Origin: Clostridium kluyveri DSM 555
GTDB lineage: Bacteria > Bacillota > Clostridia > Clostridiales > Clostridiaceae
Assembly (NCBI RefSeq): GCF_000016505.1
Contig: NC_009706.1
Coordinates: 124,001 to 188,000 of the forward strand
Length of the DNA stretch: 64,000 nt
Direction: 5' to 3'
The notes beneath the pieces were generated by a model that ran no database searches, was not told the DNA's origin, and worked only from the letters and a program-made list of their open reading frames with translations. A program made the translations under genes and the position numbers. Below are positions 47,663 through 59,455 of the stretch, piece after piece. Every line of letters begins with the position of its first letter. Positions within the stretch are counted from its first letter, which is position 1.

Positions 47663-47694
47663 ACAAAAGCCATTGAAGAGAAATGGCATATGAT

Positions 47695-47979
47695 CCTTGA
47701 AAATTAAACAGAATGAGGAAGATAGGTAAACTTATTTATTAAGAATAAACCAGCAATTCTTTTGAGCTGCGAGAGCAGTAGAGAGAGTAATTTCGTAATG
47801 AAGTATGTTTATCCGGTACTTTACTGGAAGAGATATACTAAAATTGCTAGTAGCGAGTACAGCGAGGAAAAGGCTGAATGAGGAGCGGAACTTACTTATG
47901 TAATTGAGCACCGGAATGAGGCATTTAACGAAGCTGGGCGAAGCTAATAGTAATTTTCAACAGAGTCAAATAAAACTTT
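47695..47979 (+). other. 16S rRNA leader: processing stem 5' arm and conserved leader module
   Basis: The leader starts with a boxA-like CCTTGAAAAT. AAAATTAAACAGAAT (47700-47714) is complementary to ATTCTGTTTAATTTT (49561-49575) after 16S; the stem extends to 20 positions with one mismatch and is the expected RNase III target. Bases 47861-47970 form a module that is repeated before 23S at 50089-50197. The rest of the 620-bp murD-16S gap is AT-rich with no gene. Confidence 0.75.
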
Positions 47980-49498
<1,519 letters not shown>

Positions 49499-49560
49499 TC
49501 GAAAGGCCGGGAAAAAACCTGCCTTAAAAGCTGAAATTTGAGATAAATAAGTTGCCCTTT

Positions 49561-49580
49561 ATTCTGTTTAATTTTGAGGG
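49561..49580 (+). other. 16S processing stem, 3' arm
   Basis: Complementary to 47695-47714 (15 perfect pairs, then one mismatch and four more pairs). It brackets 16S in the precursor for RNase III cutting. Confidence 0.75.
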
Positions 49581-49609
49581 ATTATTTATATCCTTCTAAT
49601 TTTTGATTT

Positions 49610-49685
49610 GGGGGTATAGCTCAGCTGGGAGAGCACCTGCCTTGCACGCAGGGGGTCAAGAGTTCGAATCTCTTTATCTCCACCA
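49610..49685 (+). tRNA. tRNA-Ala (TGC) in the 16S-23S spacer
   Basis: 76 bases. Acceptor GGGGGTA pairs with TATCTCC, anticodon loop CTTGCAC, T-loop TTCGAAT, CCA encoded. A near-identical copy follows 5S. Confidence 0.95.
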
Positions 49686-49688
49686 TAT

Positions 49689-49765
<77 letters not shown>

Positions 49766-50259
49766 AATAATGTCTTTTAATTTTTAAAAAGTGAGTAATT
49801 ATTAATAGACATTGACATTTTATTCTAATTAATTGTAAATTGTATTTATAAATTATGTATTTTCAATTGTGAAATGTGAATTGAGCATTGTACAATTGGA
49901 GTTTTGTCCTTTGAAAATTGCACAGTAAATAAAAGAAGTAAAGCTAAGGTTAGAAATAACCTTTGTAGTAGTAAGTATAAATGAGTTTATGCTTATTTTA
50001 ATAAGATGTAGTTCCTATATCAATATAATTGAGAATAAAGTTTTAATTATATTTACGTAGGACAAAGAAAATTAGTGATAACGGGCAGAGCGAGGAAGGA
50101 CTTGAGTGAGGAGCAGAGTTTACTTGTGTAAATGAGCACCGCAGGGAAAGGCTTGACGAAGCTGTGCGAAGTTAGCAGTAATTTTTTAATGAAACTCACT
50201 CAGCTAAGGCTGAGGAGTGCAATTTAGGCACCAAATCGAAGATTTGGACTAAATTATCA
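49766..50259 (+). other. tRNA-Ile to 23S spacer: promoter-like site, processing arm and repeated leader module
   Basis: 494 bp without a gene. It contains a promoter-like TTGACA (49812-49817), 18 bases, TAAATT (49836-49841). A boxA-like TCCTTTGAAAATTGCACAG begins the 25-base 5' arm of the 23S processing stem (49907-49931), which pairs with 53161-53185. Bases 50089-50197 repeat the leader module seen before 16S. Confidence 0.7.
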
Positions 50260-53154
<2,895 letters not shown>

Positions 53155-53160
53155 AAATAA

Positions 53161-53185
53161 TATTTACTGTGCAATTTTCAGAGGA
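53161..53185 (+). other. 23S processing stem, 3' arm
   Basis: Complementary over 25 bases to 49907-49931, with a single G-U pair, so the 23S precursor forms a long RNase III stem. Confidence 0.8.
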
Positions 53186-53208
53186 TATAAATTTTCTGAA
53201 GAAAAGTA

Positions 53209-53237
53209 TTGACAGGCGGTGGGAATGACAGTATAAT
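53209..53237 (+). promoter_or_regulatory. Perfect-consensus promoter between 23S and 5S
   Basis: TTGACA (53209-53214), exactly 17 bases, TATAAT (53232-53237). It lies after the 23S processing stem and about 32 bases before mature 5S. It should be able to transcribe 5S, tRNA-Ile2 and tRNA-Ala independently of the main rrn promoter. Confidence 0.8.
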
Positions 53238-53268
53238 ATAAAACTGTAGTAAGAAAACGCTTTGAAAA

Positions 53269-53385
53269 TCTGGTGGCAATAACGTGGAGGCAACACCCCT
53301 TACCATTTCGAACAGGAAGGTTAAGTTCCACAGTGCCCATGGTACTGCAGGGGAGGCCCTGTGGGAGAGCAGGTCGCTGCCGGAT
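53269..53385 (+). rRNA. 5S ribosomal RNA
   Basis: About 117 bases. The 5' TCTGGTGGC pairs with 3' GCTGCCGGA. The conserved CCATTTCGAACAGGAAGGTTAAG-like loop region is present from 53302. Ends are approximate. Confidence 0.93.
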
Positions 53386-53394
53386 AAAGAATAA

Positions 53395-53471
53395 GGATCT
53401 TTAGCTCAGTTGGTTAGAGCAACCGGCTCATAACCGGTTGGTCCGGGGTTCGAGTCCCTGAAGGTCCACCA
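53395..53471 (+). tRNA. tRNA-Ile2 (CAT anticodon, lysidine-modified)
   Basis: 77 bases with CCA. Acceptor GGATCTT pairs with AAGGTCC and the anticodon arm is AACCGGCTCATAACCGGTT. It lacks the C1-A72 mismatch of initiators and differs from the elongator tRNA-Met at 30936. It matches the B. subtilis tRNA-Ile2 pattern (GGACCTTTAGCTCAG). It should read AUA after TilS modifies C34; tilS is at 34101. Confidence 0.85.
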
Positions 53472-53474
53472 TAT

Positions 53475-53550
53475 GGGGGTATAGCTCAGCTGGGAGAGCA
53501 TCTGCCTTGCACGCAGAGGGTCAAGAGTTCGAATCTCTTTATCTCCACCA
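53475..53550 (+). tRNA. tRNA-Ala (TGC), second copy
   Basis: 76 bases, same as the spacer tRNA-Ala at 49610 apart from two changes that are paired with each other in the anticodon stem (ATCTGC...GCAGAG versus ACCTGC...GCAGGG). CCA encoded. Confidence 0.95.
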
Positions 53551-53584
53551 AAACGAGTAACAATTTTGTTACTCGTTTTTTATA
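53551..53584 (+). terminator. rrn operon terminator
   Basis: AACGAGTAACA (53552-53562) pairs with TGTTACTCGTT (53567-53577) and is followed by TTTTTT, immediately after the last tRNA. Confidence 0.92.
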
Positions 53585-53590
53585 TTTAGA

Positions 53591-53690
53591 TTTATCCGAA
53601 CGCTGCCAGTGCTAATATTTCTATCTTCTTTAAAGTGAAAGAGCACTGCTATGCGCATGGATAAGTTCTTCTAGTGTTCCAATAGAGCAA
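53591..53690 (+). repeat. Dispersed structured repeat, copy C
   Basis: Outer stem TTATCC (53592-53597) with GGATAA (53659-53664), then CGC (53601-53603) with GCG (53653-53655), inner stem CAGTGCT (53607-53613) with AGCACTG (53642-53648) and an apical TTTC/GAAA pairing. The 3' half diverges from copy A after GGATAAGTT, and the tail is missing. Confidence 0.65.
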
Positions 53691-53936
53691 GATTTTTCTA
53701 CGATACATTTAATGAAATATATGTATTCAAACATATTATATGGAAGTTTTGAATACATTTTATCATTGAATAAAATGTAATATATGCTTAAAATAGAAGC
53801 ATAATAAAAATTATTATGAAAATTATTTAATTTTTAAAAGGGATTTTTAATTATTAAGTAGAATATTATATAAATAGAGTATAATTAATGAAGTAAAATA
53901 TATAAATTAAATGTAAAGTACAAGGAGGAATTGCCT
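53691..53936. other. Leader region of the EF-G paralogue with two consecutive A/T hairpins
   Basis: The gene-free gap from the rrn terminator runs about 350 bp. After repeat copy C it holds a hairpin ATGTATTCAAAC (53721-53732) with GTTTTGAATACAT (53746-53758). A second, overlapping one is CATTTTAT (53756-53763) with ATAAAATG (53770-53777). The AAGGAGG ribosome site ends the gap. Confidence 0.5.
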
Positions 53937-56027
53937 ATGAAAACATATTCAACAAAAAATTTAAGAAACATAGGAATTATTGGACATAGTGGTTCTGGAA
54001 AGACTACATTGACAGAAGCGATACTTTACCATACGAAAACTATAGACAGATTAGGAAAAATTGAGGATGGAAATACAACTAGTGATTATGATCCAGAAGA
54101 AAAGAAAAGACAAATATCTGTATCAGCCTCAATAGCTTCATGTGAATGGAAAGATATAAAAATAAATTTGGTTGACATACCAGGGTATTTTGATTTTATA
54201 GGAGAAACTTTTCAAGGATTAAGAGCAGTTGATTTAGCTATGATTGTTGTATCAGGTGTGTCAGGAATCCAAGTAGGAACTGAAAAGTCTTGGAATCATG
54301 TAAATAAGGAAAAACTTCCAAGGGCGTTTTATATAAATAAATTAGATAGAGAAAATTCAGATTTTGATAAAGTATTAGCTGATTTAAAAGAAAAGTTTGG
54401 TTTATCCGTGGTGCCTATACAATATCCTATAGGGAAAGAAAATAATTTCAAGGGTATTGTAAACGTTATTTCGGGAAAAGCTAAGATATTTGATGAAACA
54501 AGCAAAACAATGAAGGATATTGATATTCCAGAGGATATTGTGGAAAAAATTGATGATTGTAAAAATATGATTATGGAGGCCGTGGCAGAAACAGACGAAG
54601 AACTTTTAGATAAATATTTTAATGAGGGTACTTTAAGTGATGAAGATATCTATACGGGACTTATAAATGGCTGCACTAAAGGAGATGTAGTCCCTGTAAT
54701 GTGTGGCTCTGCTGCCAATGTAATAGGGGTGGAAACTCTGCTTGAGAATATAGTTCAGTGTTTTCCATCTCCAGCAGATGTGGAATCTATTATCGCTAAG
54801 AATTTAAAAGATAATTCTGAAGTTACAATTAAGATAGATGAAAAAGAACCTTTTTCAGCATTTGTTTTTAAGACTATAGCAGATCCTTTTGTAGGAAAGT
54901 TATCTTTGTTTAGGGTTATGACAGGAAAGCTTAGATCTGATATGACGGTGTATAATGTTAAAAAAGATAAAAGTGAAAAAATAGGGTCTATGTATTTTTT
55001 AAAGGGTAAACAACAAATAGCTGCATCTCAAATAATAGCAGGTGATTTGGGTGCTGTGGCCAAATTACAATTTACAAGTACGGGAGATACCCTATGTGAA
55101 GTTTCATCTCCTGTTATGTTTGAGGATATCAAATTTCCACCAGAGGTAATAGCAAAAGCAGTTTTGCCTAAATCAAAAAATGATGAAGATAAGATATTAA
55201 GTGGATTAAATAAATTATTGGAAGAAGATCCTACCTTTAAAGTGACTAGGGATATGGAAAATGCAGAGGTAATAATTTTTGGAATGGGAGAAACACATAC
55301 AGATATAATATCTTGTAAATTGAAATCTAAATTTGGTGTAGATGTTATCTTACAAGATCCAAAAATACCTTATAGGGAAACTATAAAAAAAGTTTCTGAT
55401 GTACAAGGTAAACATAAGAAACAGTCTGGGGGACACGGACAATATGGAGATGTAAAAATTAAATTTGAACCTAGGGTAGATGGAGAAGATGATTTGGAGT
55501 TTGTGGATAAAATAGTGGGAGGTGTAGTACCAAGGCAGTATATACCAGCTGTTGAAAAAGGACTTAGAGAATGCATAAGTCAAGGAGTTCTAGCTGGATA
55601 TCCTGTCATAAGGCTAAAAGCTACTCTTCATGATGGTTCTTTCCATCCTGTAGATTCTTCAGAAATGGCGTTTAAGACAGCTGCATCTATTGCATATAAA
55701 AAAGGCCTTCTAGAAGCACAACCTGTGCTGTTAGAGCCAATTGTACATTTAGAGGTATCTGTTCCTGAATATTATATGGGAGATATAATAGGAGATATAA
55801 ACAAAAAAAGAGGAAGAGTTCTTGGAATGAATTCTTCTGGAGAGAATCAAGTAATAATAGCAGAAGTGCCTCAATCAGAAATGTTTAGATATGCTACGGA
55901 TTTGAGATCTATGACTCAGGCTAGAGGAGATTTTACTATGAGATTTGAAAGATATGAAGAAGTTCCACCTGCTCAAGCTAATAAAATAATAGAATCCAGG
56001 AAAAATGTAAAAGTTAAGGATGAATAA
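53937..56027 (+). CDS. Elongation factor G-like GTPase (EF-G paralogue)
   Basis: 696 residues with the five EF-G domains. G1 is GHSGSGKTTL rather than AHIDAGKTT, G3 reads DIPGYFDF where canonical EF-G has DTPGH, and G4 is NKLDREN. These features match the bacterial EF-G-like subfamily (the FusA2-type clade), not the main translocase. Domain IV (GGHGQYGDVKIKFEP) and domain V (LLEPIVHLEVSVPEYYMGDIIGDINKKRG) are complete. It probably binds the ribosome, but its role is unclear. The gene stands alone after the rrn operon and not in the rpsL-rpsG-tuf context. The start follows AAGGAGG. Confidence 0.88.
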   Translation: MKTYSTKNLRNIGIIGHSGSGKTTLTEAILYHTKTIDRLGKIEDGNTTSDYDPEEKKRQISVSASIASCEWKDIKINLVDIPGYFDFIGETFQGLRAVDLAMIVVSGVSGIQVGTEKSWNHVNKEKLPRAFYINKLDRENSDFDKVLADLKEKFGLSVVPIQYPIGKENNFKGIVNVISGKAKIFDETSKTMKDIDIPEDIVEKIDDCKNMIMEAVAETDEELLDKYFNEGTLSDEDIYTGLINGCTKGDVVPVMCGSAANVIGVETLLENIVQCFPSPADVESIIAKNLKDNSEVTIKIDEKEPFSAFVFKTIADPFVGKLSLFRVMTGKLRSDMTVYNVKKDKSEKIGSMYFLKGKQQIAASQIIAGDLGAVAKLQFTSTGDTLCEVSSPVMFEDIKFPPEVIAKAVLPKSKNDEDKILSGLNKLLEEDPTFKVTRDMENAEVIIFGMGETHTDIISCKLKSKFGVDVILQDPKIPYRETIKKVSDVQGKHKKQSGGHGQYGDVKIKFEPRVDGEDDLEFVDKIVGGVVPRQYIPAVEKGLRECISQGVLAGYPVIRLKATLHDGSFHPVDSSEMAFKTAASIAYKKGLLEAQPVLLEPIVHLEVSVPEYYMGDIIGDINKKRGRVLGMNSSGENQVIIAEVPQSEMFRYATDLRSMTQARGDFTMRFERYEEVPPAQANKIIESRKNVKVKDE

Positions 56028-56046
56028 ATTAAAGCTTGAAGAAGAA

Positions 56047-56086
56047 GACTGTTGCGCTGAAAAAATTAGTGCAGCAGTCCTTTTTA
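56047..56086 (+). terminator. Terminator of the EF-G-like gene
   Basis: GACTGTTGCGCTGA pairs with TTAGTGCAGCAGTC with G-U pairs, followed by CTTTTT. Confidence 0.82.
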
Positions 56087-56173
56087 AGTTTAGTAATATG
56101 AATATTTTTATTTACTAAATTAAATAATAATTTTATTGGCTAGTATAATGTAGTTAATTTAAGGAGAGATTTT

Positions 56174-56413
56174 ATGTCAAAATACAAAATGAACATAATG
56201 GGCAAAATTGCTTTGCAAGATTATAGCAGTATACAAGATTATATGTCAATAGTGAATAGAGATGATGATTTAACCATAATTATAGATAAAAATGATGATG
56301 AAAATATAAAAATTATATGTAATATGTTAGAGAACAAAAATTTTGTAATTAGTTCAAGTAAAGTTTCCGATGGAAACAGACATTGTATAAGAGCATTTAA
56401 AAATATAGATTGA
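56174..56413 (+). CDS. Small hypothetical protein
   Basis: 79 residues, no recognised family, no signal peptide or membrane helix. The first 35 residues are polar (KMNIMGKIALQDYSSIQDYMSIVNRDDD). The rest alternates hydrophobic strands with acidic turns (LTIIIDKNDDENIKIICNMLENKNFVISSSK) and could be a small alpha/beta fold. The ribosome site AAGGAGAG supports translation. It lies between the EF-G-like gene and a histidine phosphatase gene on the same strand, 100 bp from the latter. Confidence 0.6.
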   Translation: MSKYKMNIMGKIALQDYSSIQDYMSIVNRDDDLTIIIDKNDDENIKIICNMLENKNFVISSSKVSDGNRHCIRAFKNID

Positions 56414-56512
56414 AGTATAATTTTTAGCGAATTATATGATATAATAAAAAATTATAAGAGTGTATATAAATTTTTATTATATAATTTCTTAAATTAAAAG
56501 GAGATAAATAAT

Positions 56513-57148
56513 ATGGTTAAATTGTATTTAGTAAGACATGGGGAAACTATATGGAATATAGAGAGAAAAATGCAGGGCGGCATGAAAGATTCACCTTTGA
56601 CTAAGAAAGGTATTGAACAGGCGAATTTATTAAAAAATAGAATGGAGAATATAAATTTTGATATAATATATTCAAGTCCATTAGAAAGAGCGGTAAAAAC
56701 TTCTAGAATAGTAGCAGCACAGAGAAATATACCTATAATAAAGGATGACAGACTCATGGAGATAGATATAGGAGAATGGGGAGGATTAACTAAAGAACAA
56801 GCTCGAGAGAGAAATCCAGAACAACTTAATAATTTCTGGACAAACCCTAAGATATATGTTCCTGATACAGGAGAAAGTTTTGCACAGGTAAAAACCAGAG
56901 TTGTATCTCTAATTAAGGAGATTATTAGTAAATATGAAGGCAAAAGTATCCTAATTGTAACTCATACTGTAATATTAAGAATTATGATGGCGTATTTTGA
57001 AAATAGACCTTTAGATGAATTGTGGGAAGGTTCTTATATTCATCAAGCAAGTTTAAGTGAGGTTGAAATAGAGAATGGATGCTATAATATTTTGTTGTAT
57101 GGAGATACATCACATTTAGGAGAGATAAAAAGTGTAAATACAATATAA
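56513..57148 (+). CDS. Histidine phosphatase superfamily protein (phosphoglycerate mutase-like)
   Basis: 211 residues. The catalytic phospho-His motif is LVRHGETIWN (His near residue 9). Further conserved residues are the Arg in SSPLERAVKTS, the Glu in LMEIDIGEWGG and the second His in LIVTHTVILRIMM. Relatives include PhoE and CobC-type phosphatases and co-factor-dependent mutases. The absence of cobalamin genes here argues against CobC, but substrate cannot be set. Ribosome site AAGGAG. Confidence 0.87.
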   Translation: MVKLYLVRHGETIWNIERKMQGGMKDSPLTKKGIEQANLLKNRMENINFDIIYSSPLERAVKTSRIVAAQRNIPIIKDDRLMEIDIGEWGGLTKEQARERNPEQLNNFWTNPKIYVPDTGESFAQVKTRVVSLIKEIISKYEGKSILIVTHTVILRIMMAYFENRPLDELWEGSYIHQASLSEVEIENGCYNILLYGDTSHLGEIKSVNTI

Positions 57149-57236
57149 AATCATAGTATATCTTAGAAATATGGGGAAAAATATATTTAAATTTGGTATT
57201 TGATTAAAAAATACTGAATTTAAATATATTTGAATG

Positions 57237-57265
57237 TTGATTTAATATATAATTAATAATATTAT
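57237..57265 (+). promoter_or_regulatory. Probable sigma-A promoter of the ctsR operon
   Basis: TTGATT (57237-57242), 17-base spacer, TATTAT (57260-57265). The CtsR operator begins eight bases downstream, so a bound repressor would block it. Confidence 0.65.
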
Positions 57266-57272
57266 TAAAGAA

Positions 57273-57289
57273 AGTCAAAGAAAGTCAAA
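57273..57289 (+). promoter_or_regulatory. CtsR operator
   Basis: AGTCAAA-GAA-AGTCAAA, an exact fit to the known CtsR heptad direct repeat (RGTCAAA-NAN-RGTCAAA). A third partial heptad (AGTCAAG) follows at 57289-57295. It sits just before ctsR, indicating autoregulation and heat-stress induction of the operon. Confidence 0.9.
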
Positions 57290-57306
57290 GTCAAGAAGGT
57301 GATAAG

Positions 57307-57792
57307 TTGGCAAGATTATCAGATATAATAGAAGAATTTATAAAGGATATGTTTAATAATAGTAATAATAATGATGAGCTTCAGATTGGAAGAAATGAAT
57401 TAGCAAACCATTTTAGTTGTGCCCCTTCACAGATAAATTATGTATTAACTACTAGATTTACTATGGATAAAGGATATTATATAGAGAGTAAACGAGGAGG
57501 AGGAGGCTATATAATTATAAAGAAAGTAGAGATTAACTGCAATAAGAATTTACTTGATATTATAATAGAAAGAATAGGAGATAGTATAACTTATAATGCG
57601 GGAGCACAAATTATAGAGGGATTATTTGAAGAAGAAATTATAACAGAGAGAGAGACCATAATATTAAAGGCAGTTATAAATGACAGAACATTAAATACTA
57701 TGATGGAAAATAAGAATAAATTAAGAGCAGATATATTGAAAGCCTTGATGCTTGTTATATTCAATACCCCTAAATTTGTTATTAATAGATAA
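57307..57792 (+). CDS. ctsR: Transcriptional repressor CtsR
   Basis: 161-residue heat-stress repressor of clp genes in Firmicutes. The N-terminal winged helix with the glycine-rich wing is clear (MARLSDIIEEFIKDMF, SCAPSQINYVLTTRF, SKRGGGGYI). The C-terminal half is the dimerisation domain bound by McsB and ClpC. Start is TTG with AAGGTGAT upstream. Its own operator lies 17-34 bases upstream. It heads the ctsR-mcsA-mcsB-clpC operon. Confidence 0.95.
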   Translation: MARLSDIIEEFIKDMFNNSNNNDELQIGRNELANHFSCAPSQINYVLTTRFTMDKGYYIESKRGGGGYIIIKKVEINCNKNLLDIIIERIGDSITYNAGAQIIEGLFEEEIITERETIILKAVINDRTLNTMMENKNKLRADILKALMLVIFNTPKFVINR

Positions 57793-57846
57793 ATATGTGA
57801 TATAATATTATTATAATATTATATTTACATGTGTGGGAGTGATAAT

Positions 57847-58395
57847 ATGCTTTGTGATATATGTAAAAAAAATGATGCCACAGTTCATGTGACGAAAATA
57901 ATAAATGGACATAAACAAGAGATCAATTTGTGTGAAAAGTGTGCAAAGGAAAAAGGAGAATTGAGTTTTGTACCCTCAATAGATTTTGTTTCTTCATTTG
58001 GATTTCAGAATATTTTAAGCGGAATTATGGATTATATGAGTAGCGGAAATAATGAGCAATACAAAACTTTCGACATACGTTGTAAAAACTGCAATACATC
58101 CTATAGTGAATTCAAAAAGACGGGGCTTGTAGGATGCAGTGAGTGTTATAAAAATTTTACTAATATTTTAGAACCAATAATTAAAAGAGTGCAGGCAAAT
58201 TTAGATCATACGGGTAAAGTTCCTAAAAAAACAGGGAAAAATATTATAGAGAAAAAAAATCTTCTCAAATTAAAAGAAGACCTTCAAAAAGCAGTATCTT
58301 TAGAGGAATATGAAAAAGCTGCCACTATAAGAGATAAAATAAAAGAGATTGAAAAACAAATTCATTTAAATAAAGACAGCAAAAAGGAGGAGTAG
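57847..58395 (+). CDS. mcsA: McsA, activator of the arginine kinase
   Basis: 182 residues. Two CxxC pairs near the N-terminus (CDICKKND, CEKCAKEKG) and two more around residues 80-105 (CKNC, CSEC) form zinc-binding sites. A C-terminal UVR-type motif (LKEDLQKAVSLEEYEKAATIRDKI) resembles those in UvrB and ClpC. McsA activates McsB and modulates CtsR activity. The start at 57847 follows GGGAGTGAT. mcsB begins two bases after its stop. Confidence 0.93.
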   Translation: MLCDICKKNDATVHVTKIINGHKQEINLCEKCAKEKGELSFVPSIDFVSSFGFQNILSGIMDYMSSGNNEQYKTFDIRCKNCNTSYSEFKKTGLVGCSECYKNFTNILEPIIKRVQANLDHTGKVPKKTGKNIIEKKNLLKLKEDLQKAVSLEEYEKAATIRDKIKEIEKQIHLNKDSKKEE

Positions 58396-58397
58396 TT

Positions 58398-59435
58398 ATG
58401 AATAATTGGGTGACTACTTATGAAAATCATAACTATGGCTTGGTAATAAGCAGTAGGATAAGATTAGCCAGAAATTTAGCTAAAATTCCCTTTTCACATA
58501 AATTAAATATAGAAGAAAGTAAAAAAGTAATTAAAAATGTAGAAAATGCCTTTTATACATTTTCAAATACGGAGGAAAAGTTTAAGAGTAATTATTTATG
58601 GGATAAAAATGATAATGAGAAAAATATTTATCTGGAAAAGCATCTTATAAGTAAAAATTTGATAGATAATTCGTCTAAAGCAGCTTTTATATTAGATGAT
58701 AAGGAAACCATAAGTATTATGATAAATGAAGAGGATCATGTGAGAATCCAATGTATAACAGGAGGTCTAAATTTGGAGGAGGTATATGATGTAAGTGAAA
58801 AAATAGACGATTTGTTAGAAGAAAATTTGGAATATGCTTTTGATGAAAAACTAGGATATTTAACAGCATGCCCTACTAATGTAGGAACGGGACTTAGAGC
58901 TTCTGTCATGCTTCATTTACCTTCACTTTCTTTAAATAATCAAATAAATGGATTTTTAAATGCATTAGCTCAAGTTGGTATGACTATTAGAGGATTATAT
59001 GGCGAAGGTTCAAAAGCTATAGGAAATATATATCAGATTTCCAATCAGGTAACTTTAGGCCGCAGTGAAGAAGAGATATTAAGTAATTTAAAAGCTTTAG
59101 TTCTTCAAATAATAAATCAAGAGATAATTTCCAGAGAGAATCTTATGAAGAAATATAAATATGAGTTAGAAGATAAAATTTATAGAGCACTTGGAGTATT
59201 GAAATCTGCAGTGCTTCTAAACTCAAGTGAATGTTTAAAGCTTTTATCAGATGTAAGATTAGGAGTAGAGATGGGGATAATTAAAGATGTAAATGGTATA
59301 ACTTTAAATAAACTCTTGGTGGAATCCCAGCCGGCTACAATACAGAAAATATACGGAGAGAGTCTATCAAATAAGGATAGAGACTTTAATAGGGCTAAAT
59401 TTGTTAGAGAAAAATTGGCTGTAAACACAGCTTAA
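58398..59435 (+). CDS. mcsB: Protein arginine kinase McsB
   Basis: 345-residue guanidino-kinase relative that phosphorylates arginines on misfolded proteins, marking them for ClpCP, and inactivates CtsR. Typical sequences are [19 protein letters not shown] near residue 18, [29 protein letters not shown] with the catalytic-type Cys, and [19 protein letters not shown]. Tightly packed between mcsA (2 bp) and clpC (about 20 bp). Confidence 0.95.
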   Translation: MNNWVTTYENHNYGLVISSRIRLARNLAKIPFSHKLNIEESKKVIKNVENAFYTFSNTEEKFKSNYLWDKNDNEKNIYLEKHLISKNLIDNSSKAAFILDDKETISIMINEEDHVRIQCITGGLNLEEVYDVSEKIDDLLEENLEYAFDEKLGYLTACPTNVGTGLRASVMLHLPSLSLNNQINGFLNALAQVGMTIRGLYGEGSKAIGNIYQISNQVTLGRSEEEILSNLKALVLQIINQEIISRENLMKKYKYELEDKIYRALGVLKSAVLLNSSECLKLLSDVRLGVEMGIIKDVNGITLNKLLVESQPATIQKIYGESLSNKDRDFNRAKFVREKLAVNTA

Positions 59436-59455
59436 AAAGGAGAGTGAAATACATT

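Noticed and set aside
53395-53471. A third methionine tRNA (CAT anticodon) after 5S
   Set aside because: The acceptor stem and arms match tRNA-Ile2, not elongator or initiator Met, and tilS is present, so CAT is read as lysidine-modified isoleucine.
54160-54220. Tyr replacing the conserved His of DTPGH as a sign of an inactivated EF-G gene
   Set aside because: The whole protein is intact, and this change is normal for the bacterial EF-G-like subfamily.
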